Assembly: GCA_027486405.1 (NCBI GenBank)
Contig: JAIXPD010000020.1
Coordinates: 124,001 to 188,000, forward strand
Reading direction: 5' to 3'
Length of the DNA: 64,000 nt
DNA from: Azospirillum sp.
GTDB lineage: Bacteria > Pseudomonadota > Alphaproteobacteria > Azospirillales > Azospirillaceae
The notes beneath the pieces were generated by a model, which was given only the letters and a program-made list of their open reading frames with translations, ran no database searches and was not told the DNA's origin. Shown here in pieces: positions 27,292 to 34,854 of the stretch. The position numbers were made by a program, and so were the translations under genes. Positions within the stretch are counted from its first letter, which is position 1. Every line of letters begins with the position of its first letter.

Positions 27292-27750
27292 ATGGCTGAA
27301 CAGCCCACCGCCCAAGCGGCCCCGTCGGGCCTTGCCATCGTTGTGTTCGCTGGTGGTTTTGACCGCGTGCATTACGCGTTGGTGATGGCCAGCGCGGCGG
27401 CGGCGACCAACCGGCCCGTCATCCTGTTCTTCACCGGCCGCGCCCTGCTGGCCCTGAGGCGGGAGGATGAGGCGGGCGCGCCGGGCTGGCATGGCCTGGA
27501 TCCCGCCGACGATGGCAGCGCCCCGGCGGAGCGCGACCGCTTCTTCACCAGCAACGGGCTGGCCGGGTTCGACGAACTGCTGTCCGCCTGCGTGGCGCTG
27601 GGCGTCACCGTGATGGCCTGCGAGATGGGGATTCGCGCGCTCGGGCTGCCGTCCGGCGCGTCGCTGCGCCCCGACGTGCCGGTGACGACGGGCGGCGTCG
27701 TCACCTTCCTCAACGACGCGCCCAAGGGCGGCGCGATGCTGTTCGTGTGA
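27292..27750 (+). CDS. DsrE family sulfur-relay-like protein
   Basis: 152 residues. A DsrE/F fold: AIVVFAGGFDRVHYALVMASAAAATNRPVILFFTGRAL is the typical first half, and VTVMACEMGIRALGL contains Cys110, at the position of the persulfide Cys of DsrE/TusD proteins; Cys100 is just before. It ends VVTFLNDAPKGGAMLFV. Likely carries or transfers sulfur, or acts as a peroxiredoxin-like protein. It follows the MoeB/ThiF gene by 29 bases and is followed after 6 bases by a small gene, forming an operon. Confidence 0.85.
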   Translation: MAEQPTAQAAPSGLAIVVFAGGFDRVHYALVMASAAAATNRPVILFFTGRALLALRREDEAGAPGWHGLDPADDGSAPAERDRFFTSNGLAGFDELLSACVALGVTVMACEMGIRALGLPSGASLRPDVPVTTGGVVTFLNDAPKGGAMLFV

Positions 27751-27756
27751 CGATCC

Positions 27757-28047
27757 ATGACCACCACCGATGCGACCCCTGCTGACCACGACCATGATGA
27801 CATCCGCGCTGTCCTGGACCTTGCCAACCGGTTCGAGGCCATCGCGGCGGACGGGTTCGAGGGGCAGCCTTATCACGCGGCCCTGACCGCGCTGGCTCAA
27901 GAGGTGACGGCGCAGCCCGGCATGGCCCCGCGTGTGGCCCACGCCCTGGGCATCATGATCGACCTGATCGGCGAGAGCGATCCGGCGGGCCGCTTCGCCG
28001 CCAAGATCGCCATCCTGCGCGAAGGGGTGGGGCTGCTGGAGGGGTGA
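27757..28047 (+). CDS. Hypothetical small acidic protein
   Basis: 96 residues, mostly helical and acidic: HDHDDIRAVLDLANRFEAIAADGF and HALGIMIDLIGESDPAGRFAAKIAILREGVGLLEG. The N-terminus has a His/Asp cluster (DHDHDD). No signal or membrane segment. It sits 6 bases after the DsrE-like gene and is probably in the MoeB-DsrE operon, so a role in sulfur transfer is possible but only by association. Not recognised as a known family. Confidence 0.75.
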   Translation: MTTTDATPADHDHDDIRAVLDLANRFEAIAADGFEGQPYHAALTALAQEVTAQPGMAPRVAHALGIMIDLIGESDPAGRFAAKIAILREGVGLLEG

Positions 28048-28073
28048 TATGCGCCGGGCGGGGATCGGCCATG

Positions 28074-28100
28074 CGTCACGTTTGCGGCCGTCGGCCCGTC
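28074..28100 (+). promoter_or_regulatory. Candidate ECF41-type promoter (CGTCACG-N16-CGTC)
   Basis: CGTCACG at 28074-28080 is followed after exactly 16 bases by CGTC at 28097-28100. The motif reported for ECF41 sigma factors, as I recall it, is TGTCACA-N16-CGTC, so five of seven -35 bases, the spacing and the whole -10 match. It lies 39 bases before the ATG of the carboxymuconolactone decarboxylase gene that precedes the ECF41 sigma gene, where autoregulation would place it. Confidence 0.6.
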
Positions 28101-28139
28101 ATGTCGGTGATTGCAACGCCAAAAGGATCGGACCCGATC

Positions 28140-28586
28140 ATGGACAGCCGTTTCACCGTTTTCGCCGACGCCCCCGCCCTTTACAAATCCCTGGTCGCCG
28201 TCACCGCCGCGCTGAACGCGTCGGCGCTGCCCGCCGGGTTGAAGCATCTGATCGATCTGCGGGTGTCGCAGATCAACGGCTGCGCCTTCTGCATCGCCAA
28301 GCACAGCGAGGAGGCGTTGCACGACGGCGACCGCGCCGAGCGGCTGGCGGCGCTCCTCCATTGGGCCGAGTCGCCGCTCTTCACCCCGGACGAACGCGCC
28401 GCGCTGACTTGGGCGGAGGCCCTGACCCGCAGCGAGGCCCACCGTGTGGATGATCTGCACCCGGAGTTGGGGCGCCATTTCAGCGCCGAACAGATCGCCG
28501 CCCTGACCGTGGCGGTGGCGGCGATCAACGCCTGGAACCGGGTGGGCATCGCCCAGTTCCGCGAGCCGGTCGCGGCGGCGGCCTGA
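28140..28586 (+). CDS. Carboxymuconolactone decarboxylase / AhpD-like protein
   Basis: 148 residues from ATG 28140, which has AAGGA upstream and lies just after the candidate promoter; the in-frame ATG at 28101 would start inside the promoter and is rejected. The CxxCxxxH redox motif is Cys48-Ala-Phe-Cys51-x3-His55 (INGCAFCIAKHSEEAL). The family includes AhpD alkylhydroperoxidases. An adjacent carboxymuconolactone decarboxylase-like gene is the classic neighbour and regulatory target of ECF41 sigma factors; the sigma gene starts 8 bases after its stop. Confidence 0.92.
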   Translation: MDSRFTVFADAPALYKSLVAVTAALNASALPAGLKHLIDLRVSQINGCAFCIAKHSEEALHDGDRAERLAALLHWAESPLFTPDERAALTWAEALTRSEAHRVDDLHPELGRHFSAEQIAALTVAVAAINAWNRVGIAQFREPVAAAA

Positions 28587-28594
28587 GTCGGCGC

Positions 28595-29542
28595 GTGAGC
28601 GGGGCAACGGATCGTCCGGGCCATCCCCCACTCGCCCTGTTCGCGGGCGAGCGGGGGCGGCTGCGGGCCTTGGCCTACCGGCTGTTGGGATCGGTGGCGG
28701 AGGCCGACGACGTGCTGCAAGACGCCTGGCTGCGGTGGAGCGCGGTCGAGTCGGTTGCGGTCGCCTCCGCCCCGGCGCTGCTGACCACCATCGTCACCCG
28801 GCTGGCGCTGGACCGGCTGCGCGCGGCGCGCGCGGTGCGGGAACGCTATTACGGGCTGTGGCTGCCCGAACCCGAGGTGTCGGTGTGGCAGGAGGAGGCC
28901 GATGACACCGACTCCACCCCCATCGCCCTGATGCTGCTGCTGGAACGGCTGGGGCCGGATCAGCGCGCGGTCTTCGTGCTGCGCGCGGCCATGGATCTCG
29001 ATTACGCCGACATCGCCCCCATTCTGGGAAAATCGGTGGAGGCTTGCCGCCAGATCATGCGGCGTGCGCGCGAGAAGATGCGGGACGCGGACGAATCCGG
29101 GCCGACGCGCAGCCAGACCGCCGGGCGCAAGCTGGCCGCCGCCTTTGCCGAGGCCAGCCAGCGCCGAGACTACGCGGGCATCGTCGCCCTGCTGGCGGAC
29201 GAGGCGCAATGGTTGAGCGACGGTGGCGGTGTGGTGCTGACCGCCATCAACCCCTTGCGTGGTCCCGACCGCATTGCCCGTTTCATCCTGGGCGTCCAGC
29301 GCAAGCGCGACAAAAGCTATGGCTTCACCCCGGTGCGGGTGAATGGCGGGCCGGGCTTTCTCGTCACCTTCGGCGGGACGTTTCACGCGGTGTGGGGGAT
29401 GGAGATCGCCGACGGGCGGATCAGTCGGCTCTATCAGATGTCAAACCCACACAAGCTGGGGCATGTGGTTCGGCAAGGGGGCACCGCGTCGTCCGTCAGC
29501 GGTGCAACGACTCCAGCCAACGGTCGAGCTGGTCGAGGTTGA
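28595..29542 (+). CDS. ECF41-group sigma factor (SigJ-like) with C-terminal SnoaL-like domain
   Basis: 315 residues from GTG 28595. Sigma region 2 (about 14-82, AYRLLGSVAEADDVLQDAWLRW) and region 4 (about 108-165, LERLGPDQRAVFVLRAAMDLDYADIAPILGKSVEACRQIMRRAREKM). The C-terminal SnoaL-like domain carries group hallmarks: WLPEP at 89-93 in the linker, DGGG at 209-212 and NPHKL at 284-288 (NPDKL in the family). In ECF41 factors this domain replaces a separate anti-sigma factor and controls activity. It forms an operon with the decarboxylase-like gene. The last 47 bases overlap the 3' end of the convergent receiver-like gene. Confidence 0.93.
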   Translation: MSGATDRPGHPPLALFAGERGRLRALAYRLLGSVAEADDVLQDAWLRWSAVESVAVASAPALLTTIVTRLALDRLRAARAVRERYYGLWLPEPEVSVWQEEADDTDSTPIALMLLLERLGPDQRAVFVLRAAMDLDYADIAPILGKSVEACRQIMRRAREKMRDADESGPTRSQTAGRKLAAAFAEASQRRDYAGIVALLADEAQWLSDGGGVVLTAINPLRGPDRIARFILGVQRKRDKSYGFTPVRVNGGPGFLVTFGGTFHAVWGMEIADGRISRLYQMSNPHKLGHVVRQGGTASSVSGATTPANGRAGRG

Positions 29543-29936
29543 CCGGGCGGCGCAGGACGGGAAAGGGTTCACCCTCCGCTGCGCCGACCGTTTCCCCGCC
29601 GACACCGTCCGGGCTGGCGGTGACAAGGATGCGGGTGTGGGGGTAGAGCATCGCCGCGAGCGCGGCGGTGCGCTCGCCGCTGCCGTCCGCGCCGTGGCGT
29701 TGCAGCAGGGCGACGCTGGGGGCCTCCGACCCGATCAGGGTCAGGGCGTTCATGCCATCGCTGGCCGTCGACACGCGGAAACCGCGCGCGGTCAGATGCT
29801 GGATCAGGGTGGCCCGCTGCTGGGGATCGTCGTCAGCCACCAGCGCGCGCCGACCACCGGGTTCGGGCGTTTGGATGTCGGCGTCAATGCTGAACACCGC
29901 CGTCTCCTTGTCGCGATCACGCCGAAGGTCGTTCAT
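29496..29936 (-). CDS. Degenerate receiver-domain protein (phospho-Asp missing)
   Basis: 146 residues with a single receiver-like fold at about 28-145. The acidic pocket is kept (ALVADDD, Asp35-37), as is the Thr of LVTAS, and the fold pattern is good. The phosphoacceptor position reads VALLQRH, with Gln79 where Asp is expected, and the conserved Lys is Arg130 (LRRPVNLDQL). It cannot be phosphorylated in the usual way and may be a pseudo-receiver. The first ~25 residues are polar and have no counterpart. Its 3' end overlaps the ECF sigma gene by 47 bases, tail to tail. Confidence 0.7.
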   Translation of the reverse strand: MNDLRRDRDKETAVFSIDADIQTPEPGGRRALVADDDPQQRATLIQHLTARGFRVSTASDGMNALTLIGSEAPSVALLQRHGADGSGERTAALAAMLYPHTRILVTASPDGVGGETVGAAEGEPFPVLRRPVNLDQLDRWLESLHR

Positions 29937-29961
29937 CAGGGTTTGACGATAGACGGATGCG

Positions 29962-30651
29962 TTAAGGTTGTAAACCCGGCGTGGGGTGGGGTTTTCCCCG
30001 CTTGATCGTCACCACCTCGCCCCGTTGCATCAGGGCCAGCATCGGCAGATCGCTGGGGCGGTTGCCATAACCCCAGGTGGTCCCGACCGGGGCGTGGTCC
30101 TGCATCCAGGCGCGCACCCGGTTGGCCTTGTCCCGCCGCACGCAATTGCCGGTGCTGAGCCGCCCGGTCAAACGGTCGTCCACCACCTCCATGCCGGTGG
30201 CCAGCAGATCATCCACGCCCAGGCCGCGCAGCAGAGCGGGCATGTACAGATCCAGCGCCCCGGTGGCGACGACCACGCGGCGGCCGTGGCGCTGGTGGGT
30301 CTTCAGGATCTCCACAAGCGGCGCGTGCCAGCGGACCCGCCCCACCATCCGTTCGGCGGCGTCGGCGGCGTCGGCCAGCGGCAGGCCGCGCAGGGTGCGT
30401 TTCAGATAGACCGCCTTGACCGAACCGGGAAAATCCACCCCCGGCCCCTTTCCCCGCACATGGCGGTGCAGGCAGGAGCGGATGGCGTCGGCCAGGGCCA
30501 GGGCGGCGCGGCGTTGCCCGATCACCTCACCCACGAACATCGGCAGGCTGTCGCCGTGGATCAGCGTGCCGTCGAAATCGAAAAACGCCACGCCGGGGGC
30601 ATCATGGTCGATGCCGGGCGGCGGCGGGGTGGGGAGAGCCGTGGTCTGCAT
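29962..30651 (-). CDS. HAD-IB family hydrolase
   Basis: 229 residues from ATG 30651; a TTG at 30687 would extend it by 12. Motif I is FFDFDGTLIHGDS with Asp25 and Asp27, motif II is VVVATGALDLYMPALL, the Lys is in a RRDKANRVRAW segment, and motif III/IV is GYGNRPSDLPMLALM. The cap insertion length and the HGDS element fit the HAD-IB (SerB-like phosphatase) subgroup. The substrate, probably a phosphomonoester, is unknown. It lies 25 bases before the receiver-like gene on the same strand. Confidence 0.88.
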   Translation of the reverse strand: MQTTALPTPPPPGIDHDAPGVAFFDFDGTLIHGDSLPMFVGEVIGQRRAALALADAIRSCLHRHVRGKGPGVDFPGSVKAVYLKRTLRGLPLADAADAAERMVGRVRWHAPLVEILKTHQRHGRRVVVATGALDLYMPALLRGLGVDDLLATGMEVVDDRLTGRLSTGNCVRRDKANRVRAWMQDHAPVGTTWGYGNRPSDLPMLALMQRGEVVTIKRGKPHPTPGLQP

Positions 30652-30752
30652 GGCCGGGTTATCACGCCGGGTGGCGGAAAAGGGCAAGCGGATTCCCGCA
30701 AGATCAGGGGCGATCAGGGATGACCAGGAGGCCAGACGATGGGGAGAGGCGC

Positions 30753-31187
30753 TCAGGCCCCGTCGCCGGAGTCGCCACGCCGGTTGCGCGGCACGCCGTA
30801 CAGCTCCAGCCGGTGGCCGATCAGGTCATAGCCCAGCTCGCGGGCGATGGCCTCCTTCAGCCGTTCCATCTCCTCGCTGGTGAATTCGATCACCTCGCCG
30901 GAATTCACATCGATCAGATGGTGGTGGTGGTCGGTGCGGGTCCCTTCGTAGCGGGCGCGGCCATCGCCGAAATCCAGCCGGTCGATGACGTGCGCCTCTT
31001 CCAGCAGCCGCATGGTGCGGTAGACGGTGGCGATGGAAATCCGGTGGTCGATGGTGGCGGCGCGGCGGTGCACCTCTTCCACGTCGGGGTGATCGGTGGC
31101 GTCCGACAGCACGCGCGAGATCACGCGCCGCTGATCGGTCATCTTCAACCCCTTCTGGACGCACAGCTCTTCAATGCGCGACGTCAT
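30753..31187 (-). CDS. Fur family transcriptional regulator
   Basis: 144 residues from ATG 31187, preceded by GGGGAG. DNA-binding half: QKGLKMTDQRRVISRVLSDATDHPDVEEVHRRA and ISIATVYRTMRLLEEAHVI. The metal-binding HHHH run is at 87-90 in DHHHHLIDVNSGEVIEF, as in Fur/Mur proteins. There is no C-terminal CxxC pair. It probably senses iron or manganese, and the family member (Fur, Mur or similar) cannot be fixed from sequence alone. It is divergent from the histidine kinase gene with a 298-base gap that holds a short tandem repeat. Confidence 0.93.
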   Translation of the reverse strand: MTSRIEELCVQKGLKMTDQRRVISRVLSDATDHPDVEEVHRRAATIDHRISIATVYRTMRLLEEAHVIDRLDFGDGRARYEGTRTDHHHHLIDVNSGEVIEFTSEEMERLKEAIARELGYDLIGHRLELYGVPRNRRGDSGDGA

Positions 31188-31284
31188 GACGCTCCCCTGC
31201 GATGGCGTGGCGGACGGGCGCAAACGCCGCCGCCGCCCGGCGAATACCCGACCATCATACTGTGTTTCAAGCGGATTCTCAAAC

Positions 31285-31332
31285 CATCGCGAGGGCCATC
31301 GCGAGGGCCATCGCGAGAGCCATCGCCGTGGT
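31285..31332. repeat. 12-bp tandem repeat between fur-like and kinase genes
   Basis: Units CATCGCGAGGGC (31285-31296 and 31297-31308), CATCGCGAGAGC (31309-31320) and a diverged CATCGCCGTGGT (31321-31332). Located in the divergent intergenic region between the Fur-family gene and the histidine kinase gene; otherwise this 298-base gap shows no gene. Confidence 0.9.
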
Positions 31333-31485
31333 GATCGGCGAGAAAGAGTGACACGCGCATGGCGGCTTTAACATCAGGATTGAAACCAATTGCTCATAAA
31401 CCACTGTTACCGTTTTTCTTAAGCTCAGCGGGCCGGATCAACCCCGGCTGGCGTTGGCGGCGGTGTTTGGGAGGCTCAGGCCATC

Positions 31486-32685
31486 GTGACGTCCCCTCCA
31501 GTGAACGGTTCGGCCTTGCCCATGGGCGACGGTGACGCGTACACCGCCGCCGCACTGGCTGTGCCCGTGGCCCCGCTGGCGGCGGACGGGCTGTGTGGGG
31601 AGGCGCGCGACCGTTTCGCCCGCAAAGCCGATCTGTGGGCGCTGGCGGTGGTCGGGCGCGACGGTCGTCCGGTCGGCTTGGTCGAGCGTCACACGCTGTC
31701 GTCCCAGTGCGCCGCCCTGTCCAACTGCGACCAGCGGCCCATCACCGACGCGATGGATCCGGCCCCGCTGCTGGTCGAGGCGGCCTTGCCGCTGGGGGAG
31801 GTCGGGCGGCGGTTGGCGCGCTTCCGCCCCGCCCCCGCGCAGGGAAGCTTCATCGTGGTGGAGGTCGGTCTTTACCGGGGCTTGGCGACGGTGGCCGATC
31901 TGATGCTGCTGTCCGCCGAACAGTCCGATCTGCGCGCCCGCCAGTTGGACGCGGCCCGGCGGCAGGCCGATCAGGCCAACCGGGCCAAGACGGCCTTTCT
32001 GGCCAACATGAGCCACGAGATCCGTACGCCGCTCAACGCCATGATGGGCTTTGCCGAAATCCTGGAACAGGAGGTGCTCGGCCCCCACACCATCCCGCTT
32101 TACGCCGAATACGCCCGCGACATCGCCGACAGCGGGCGGCACCTGATGGATCTCATCAACGATCTGTTGGACCTGTCGAAGGCGGAGGCGGTGCGGCTGG
32201 AGCTGTCCGAAGCGCGGGTCGATGTGCCGCGCGTGGCGGCCAGCGGCGCGCGGCTGTTGTCGGAACGGGCGTCGCGCAGCGGCGTGCGCATCGTCAGCAC
32301 CGTGCCGACCGATCTGCCGCCCTTGCGCGCCGACGAACGCAAGCTGCGCCAGATGCTGCTGAACCTGCTGTCGAACGCGGTGAAGTTCACCCCGCGCGAC
32401 GGGGTGGTGACGGTGGGTGCCCGCATCGCCAACACCGGTGCCCTGTGGCTGTCGGTGCACGACACCGGTATCGGCATGTCGGGGTCGGAACTGGCGCGGG
32501 CGATGGAGCCATGGGGGCAGATCGACAGCGCGCTGGGCCGTGGCCATGTCGGCACCGGCCTGGGGCTGCCTTTGACCAAATGCCTGATCGAACTGCACGG
32601 CGGGCGGCTGGACGTGGTCAGCACGCCCGAACGCGGAACGACGATGTCGTTGATCTTCCCGGCTGCGCGGGTGGAGCCGCGCTGA
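31486..32685 (+). CDS. Histidine kinase with N-terminal CBS-like sensor module
   Basis: 399 residues from GTG 31486. The N-terminal ~140 residues form a CBS-pair-like module (LWALAVVGRDGRPVGLVERHTLSS, then RPITDAMDPAPLLVEAALPLGEV and GSFIVVEVGLYRGLATVADLM). A coiled linker precedes the HisKA domain, with phospho-acceptor His177 in NMSHEIRTPLNAMMGF. The HATPase domain has the N box (LLNLLSNAVKFTP), the G1 box DTGIGM and the G2 box GTGLGLPLT. No membrane helix, so cytoplasmic. No cognate response regulator is adjacent; the nearby receiver-like protein lacks its phospho-Asp. Confidence 0.9.
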   Translation: MTSPPVNGSALPMGDGDAYTAAALAVPVAPLAADGLCGEARDRFARKADLWALAVVGRDGRPVGLVERHTLSSQCAALSNCDQRPITDAMDPAPLLVEAALPLGEVGRRLARFRPAPAQGSFIVVEVGLYRGLATVADLMLLSAEQSDLRARQLDAARRQADQANRAKTAFLANMSHEIRTPLNAMMGFAEILEQEVLGPHTIPLYAEYARDIADSGRHLMDLINDLLDLSKAEAVRLELSEARVDVPRVAASGARLLSERASRSGVRIVSTVPTDLPPLRADERKLRQMLLNLLSNAVKFTPRDGVVTVGARIANTGALWLSVHDTGIGMSGSELARAMEPWGQIDSALGRGHVGTGLGLPLTKCLIELHGGRLDVVSTPERGTTMSLIFPAARVEPR

Positions 32686-32770
32686 CCGTCGCACGGCACG
32701 GGTGACGGGGGGGGGCGGTTCGGGCCGAACCGCGACGCGCGTGGTGTCGCGATCCGGCCCGATTTGCGGC

Positions 32771-32800
32771 TTACGCCAGACCCTTTTACGCCAGACCCTT
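32771..32800. repeat. 15-bp tandem duplication at the htpG stop codon
   Basis: TTACGCCAGACCCTT occurs twice in tandem (32771-32785 and 32786-32800). On the minus strand this duplicates the last four codons (KGLA) and stop of htpG, so a second identical in-frame KGLA-stop lies just beyond the real stop. Confidence 0.95.
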
Positions 32801-34660
32801 TTCCATCGCACCGGCCATGCGGCGGGCGAAGGCGGCGGGGTCGGGGACCGGTTCGCCTTCGACGATGCGGGCCTGATCCAGCAGCAGCCACGCCGCATCC
32901 TCCAGCGCCGTCGCCGCCCCGTCGGCCTTGGCCCGGTCGGCCAGACGCTTGATGAGCGGGTGGGACGGGTTGATTTCCAGGATGCGCTTGGCGGTGGAGC
33001 CGCCCAACTGCTTGTGCTGCTTCAGCAGGCGTTCCAGATGCATGTCCATGTCGTTGTCGTCCGACACCAGACAAACGGCGCTGTTGGTCAGGCGTTCGGA
33101 CTTGCGGACGTCCTTCACCGACTCGCCCAAGGTCAGCTTCAGCAGGGCCAGCAGATCGGCGACCTCGCCATCGGGGGTCTTGTCCTCCGGCTTGTCCTCG
33201 CCGCCCTGGATCTTGCCCAGATCGGCCCCGCCGCGCGTCACCGACTTGAAGGGCTTGGAGTCGTAGACGCCGACCGACGGCATCCAGAACTCGTCCACCG
33301 GGTCGGTCAACAGCAGGACTTCCACGCCCTTGGCCTTGAAGCCTTCCAATTGCGGGCTGCGCAGCAGGCTGTCCACATCCTCGCCCGAAATGGTGTAGAT
33401 GGCGTCCTGGCCCTCCTTCATCCGCGCGACATACTCGTCGAGCGAGACCAGCCCGTCACCGGCGGTGGAGCGGAAGCGCAGCAGCTTCATCAGCTCGTCG
33501 CGGTGCTCGTAATCCTCGTACAGACCTTCCTTCAGGACCGCGCCGAAATTCTCCCAGAAGGTGGCGTATTCGGCGGCCTTTTCGCTGTCCTTGGCCTTCT
33601 TGGCCAGCTCCGACAGGATGCGGCGGGTCAGGCCGGCGCGGATCTTGGCCAGCATCGGGTTGTGCTGGAGCATCTCGCGGCTGATGTTCAGCGGCAGATC
33701 CTCGCTGTCCACCACACCACGGACGAAGCGCAGATAGGGCGGGATCAGCCCCTCCGCCGCGTCGGTGATGAACACGCGCTTGACGTACAGCTTCACCCGG
33801 TGGGCGCGCTTGGGGTCGAACAGGTCGAACGGCTTGGTCGAGGGGATGAACAGGAGGTTGGTGTATTCCAGCGCCCCTTCCGCCCGCCAATGCAGGGTCA
33901 GCCACGGCTCGTCAAAGGCGTGGCCGACATGGTGGTAGAATTCCTTGTACTGCTCCGCCGTGATCTCGTTCTTGGAGCGGGTCCACAGGGCCGACGCGCT
34001 GTTCAGCGCCTTGGCGTCCTCGTCCTCGCCGAACAGGATCGGAATGGCGATGTGGTCGGAGTATTTGCGGACGATGGCCTGGAGCCGGTGCTCCTCCAGA
34101 TACTCGTCGTCGCCCTCGCGCAGGTGCAGGATGATCTTGGTGCCGCGCGGCAGATCGGCGACCTCGGCGATGGTGAACTCGCCCTTGCCGTCGGACTGCC
34201 AGCGCCAACCCTGGCTGTCCCCGGCCTTGCGGGTCAGCACCTCCACCCGGTCGGCGGCCATGAAGGCGGAGTAGAAACCGACGCCGAACTGGCCGATCAG
34301 GTTGACGTCCTTCTTGGCGTCGCCGCCGTTGGCCTTCAGCGAATTCATGAAGGCGGCGGTTCCGGAGCGGGCGATGGTCCCGAGATTGTCGACCAGATCC
34401 TGGCGGTTCATGCCGATGCCGTTGTCGGCGACGGTCAGGGTCCGCGCCTCCTTGTCGGCCAGCAGGCGAACCTTCAGGTCGGGGTCGTCGGACGAGAGTT
34501 CGGGCTGGGTCAGCGCGGCGTAGCGCAGACGGTCGCAGGCGTCGGACGCGTTCGACACCAGTTCGCGCAGGAAGACTTCCTTCTCGCTGTAGAGCGAGTG
34601 GGCGACGATGTCGAGCAGACGGCTGACTTCGGCCTGAAAACTGAGCCGCTCCTCGGTCAT
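32786..34660 (-). CDS. htpG: Molecular chaperone HtpG (Hsp90)
   Basis: 624 residues from ATG 34660, preceded by GAAGGTG; an in-frame ATG at 34675 would add MKVPK. N-terminal ATPase domain: FQAEVSRLLDIVAHSLYSEKEVFLRELVSNASDACDRLRY, TVADNGIGM, GTIARSGT and GQFGVGFYSAFMAADRV. The middle domain has WxNxRAEG-type and RFVRGVVDSEDLPLNISREMLQ signatures. Normal length for HtpG. It acts as an ATP-dependent cytosolic chaperone. A heat-shock-type promoter candidate lies upstream. Confidence 0.97.
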   Translation of the reverse strand: MTEERLSFQAEVSRLLDIVAHSLYSEKEVFLRELVSNASDACDRLRYAALTQPELSSDDPDLKVRLLADKEARTLTVADNGIGMNRQDLVDNLGTIARSGTAAFMNSLKANGGDAKKDVNLIGQFGVGFYSAFMAADRVEVLTRKAGDSQGWRWQSDGKGEFTIAEVADLPRGTKIILHLREGDDEYLEEHRLQAIVRKYSDHIAIPILFGEDEDAKALNSASALWTRSKNEITAEQYKEFYHHVGHAFDEPWLTLHWRAEGALEYTNLLFIPSTKPFDLFDPKRAHRVKLYVKRVFITDAAEGLIPPYLRFVRGVVDSEDLPLNISREMLQHNPMLAKIRAGLTRRILSELAKKAKDSEKAAEYATFWENFGAVLKEGLYEDYEHRDELMKLLRFRSTAGDGLVSLDEYVARMKEGQDAIYTISGEDVDSLLRSPQLEGFKAKGVEVLLLTDPVDEFWMPSVGVYDSKPFKSVTRGGADLGKIQGGEDKPEDKTPDGEVADLLALLKLTLGESVKDVRKSERLTNSAVCLVSDDNDMDMHLERLLKQHKQLGGSTAKRILEINPSHPLIKRLADRAKADGAATALEDAAWLLLDQARIVEGEPVPDPAAFARRMAGAMEKGLA

Positions 34661-34715
34661 TTTTGGCACCTTCATCCGTGTGGTCAGTGTGGTGGTACGT
34701 GTGGTCTTGGGACGG

Positions 34716-34748
34716 CGGAGATATGTGAAAGCGGTTCCGCCGTTCAAG
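34716..34748 (-). promoter_or_regulatory. Candidate heat-shock (RpoH) promoter for htpG
   Basis: On the minus strand, CTTG (34745-34748) is followed by a 19-base spacer and CATATCTCCG (34716-34725), resembling the alphaproteobacterial RpoH pattern CTTG-N17/18-CYTATnTnnG as I recall it, with one mismatch and a spacer one base long. It lies about 55-90 bases before the htpG ATG. Confidence 0.4.
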
Positions 34749-34770
34749 GGGGGACGGCGCGCAAAAACAC

Positions 34771-34802
34771 GTCGGGCCAAGGGGATGATCCCTTGGCCCG
34801 AC
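34771..34802 (-). terminator. Rho-independent terminator of the exported-protein gene
   Basis: A 13-base stem, GTCGGGCCAAGGG / CCCTTGGCCCGAC, with a 6-base loop; on the minus strand it is followed by GTGTTTTTGC. It lies between the exported-protein gene and htpG and keeps them as separate transcripts. Confidence 0.88.
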
Positions 34803-34854
34803 GCGGTTGGCCCGACGTGGTTGGTGCGGCGCGGTTGGTGCGGCGATGGCGCGT

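Noticed and set aside
28044-28139. Longer start of the carboxymuconolactone decarboxylase gene
   Set aside because: The upstream codons overlap the candidate promoter and do not resemble the family; ATG 28140 aligns with usual N-termini.
29496-29936. Functional response regulator paired with the histidine kinase at 31486
   Set aside because: The phospho-acceptor Asp is missing and the genes are about 1.5 kb apart with unrelated genes between.
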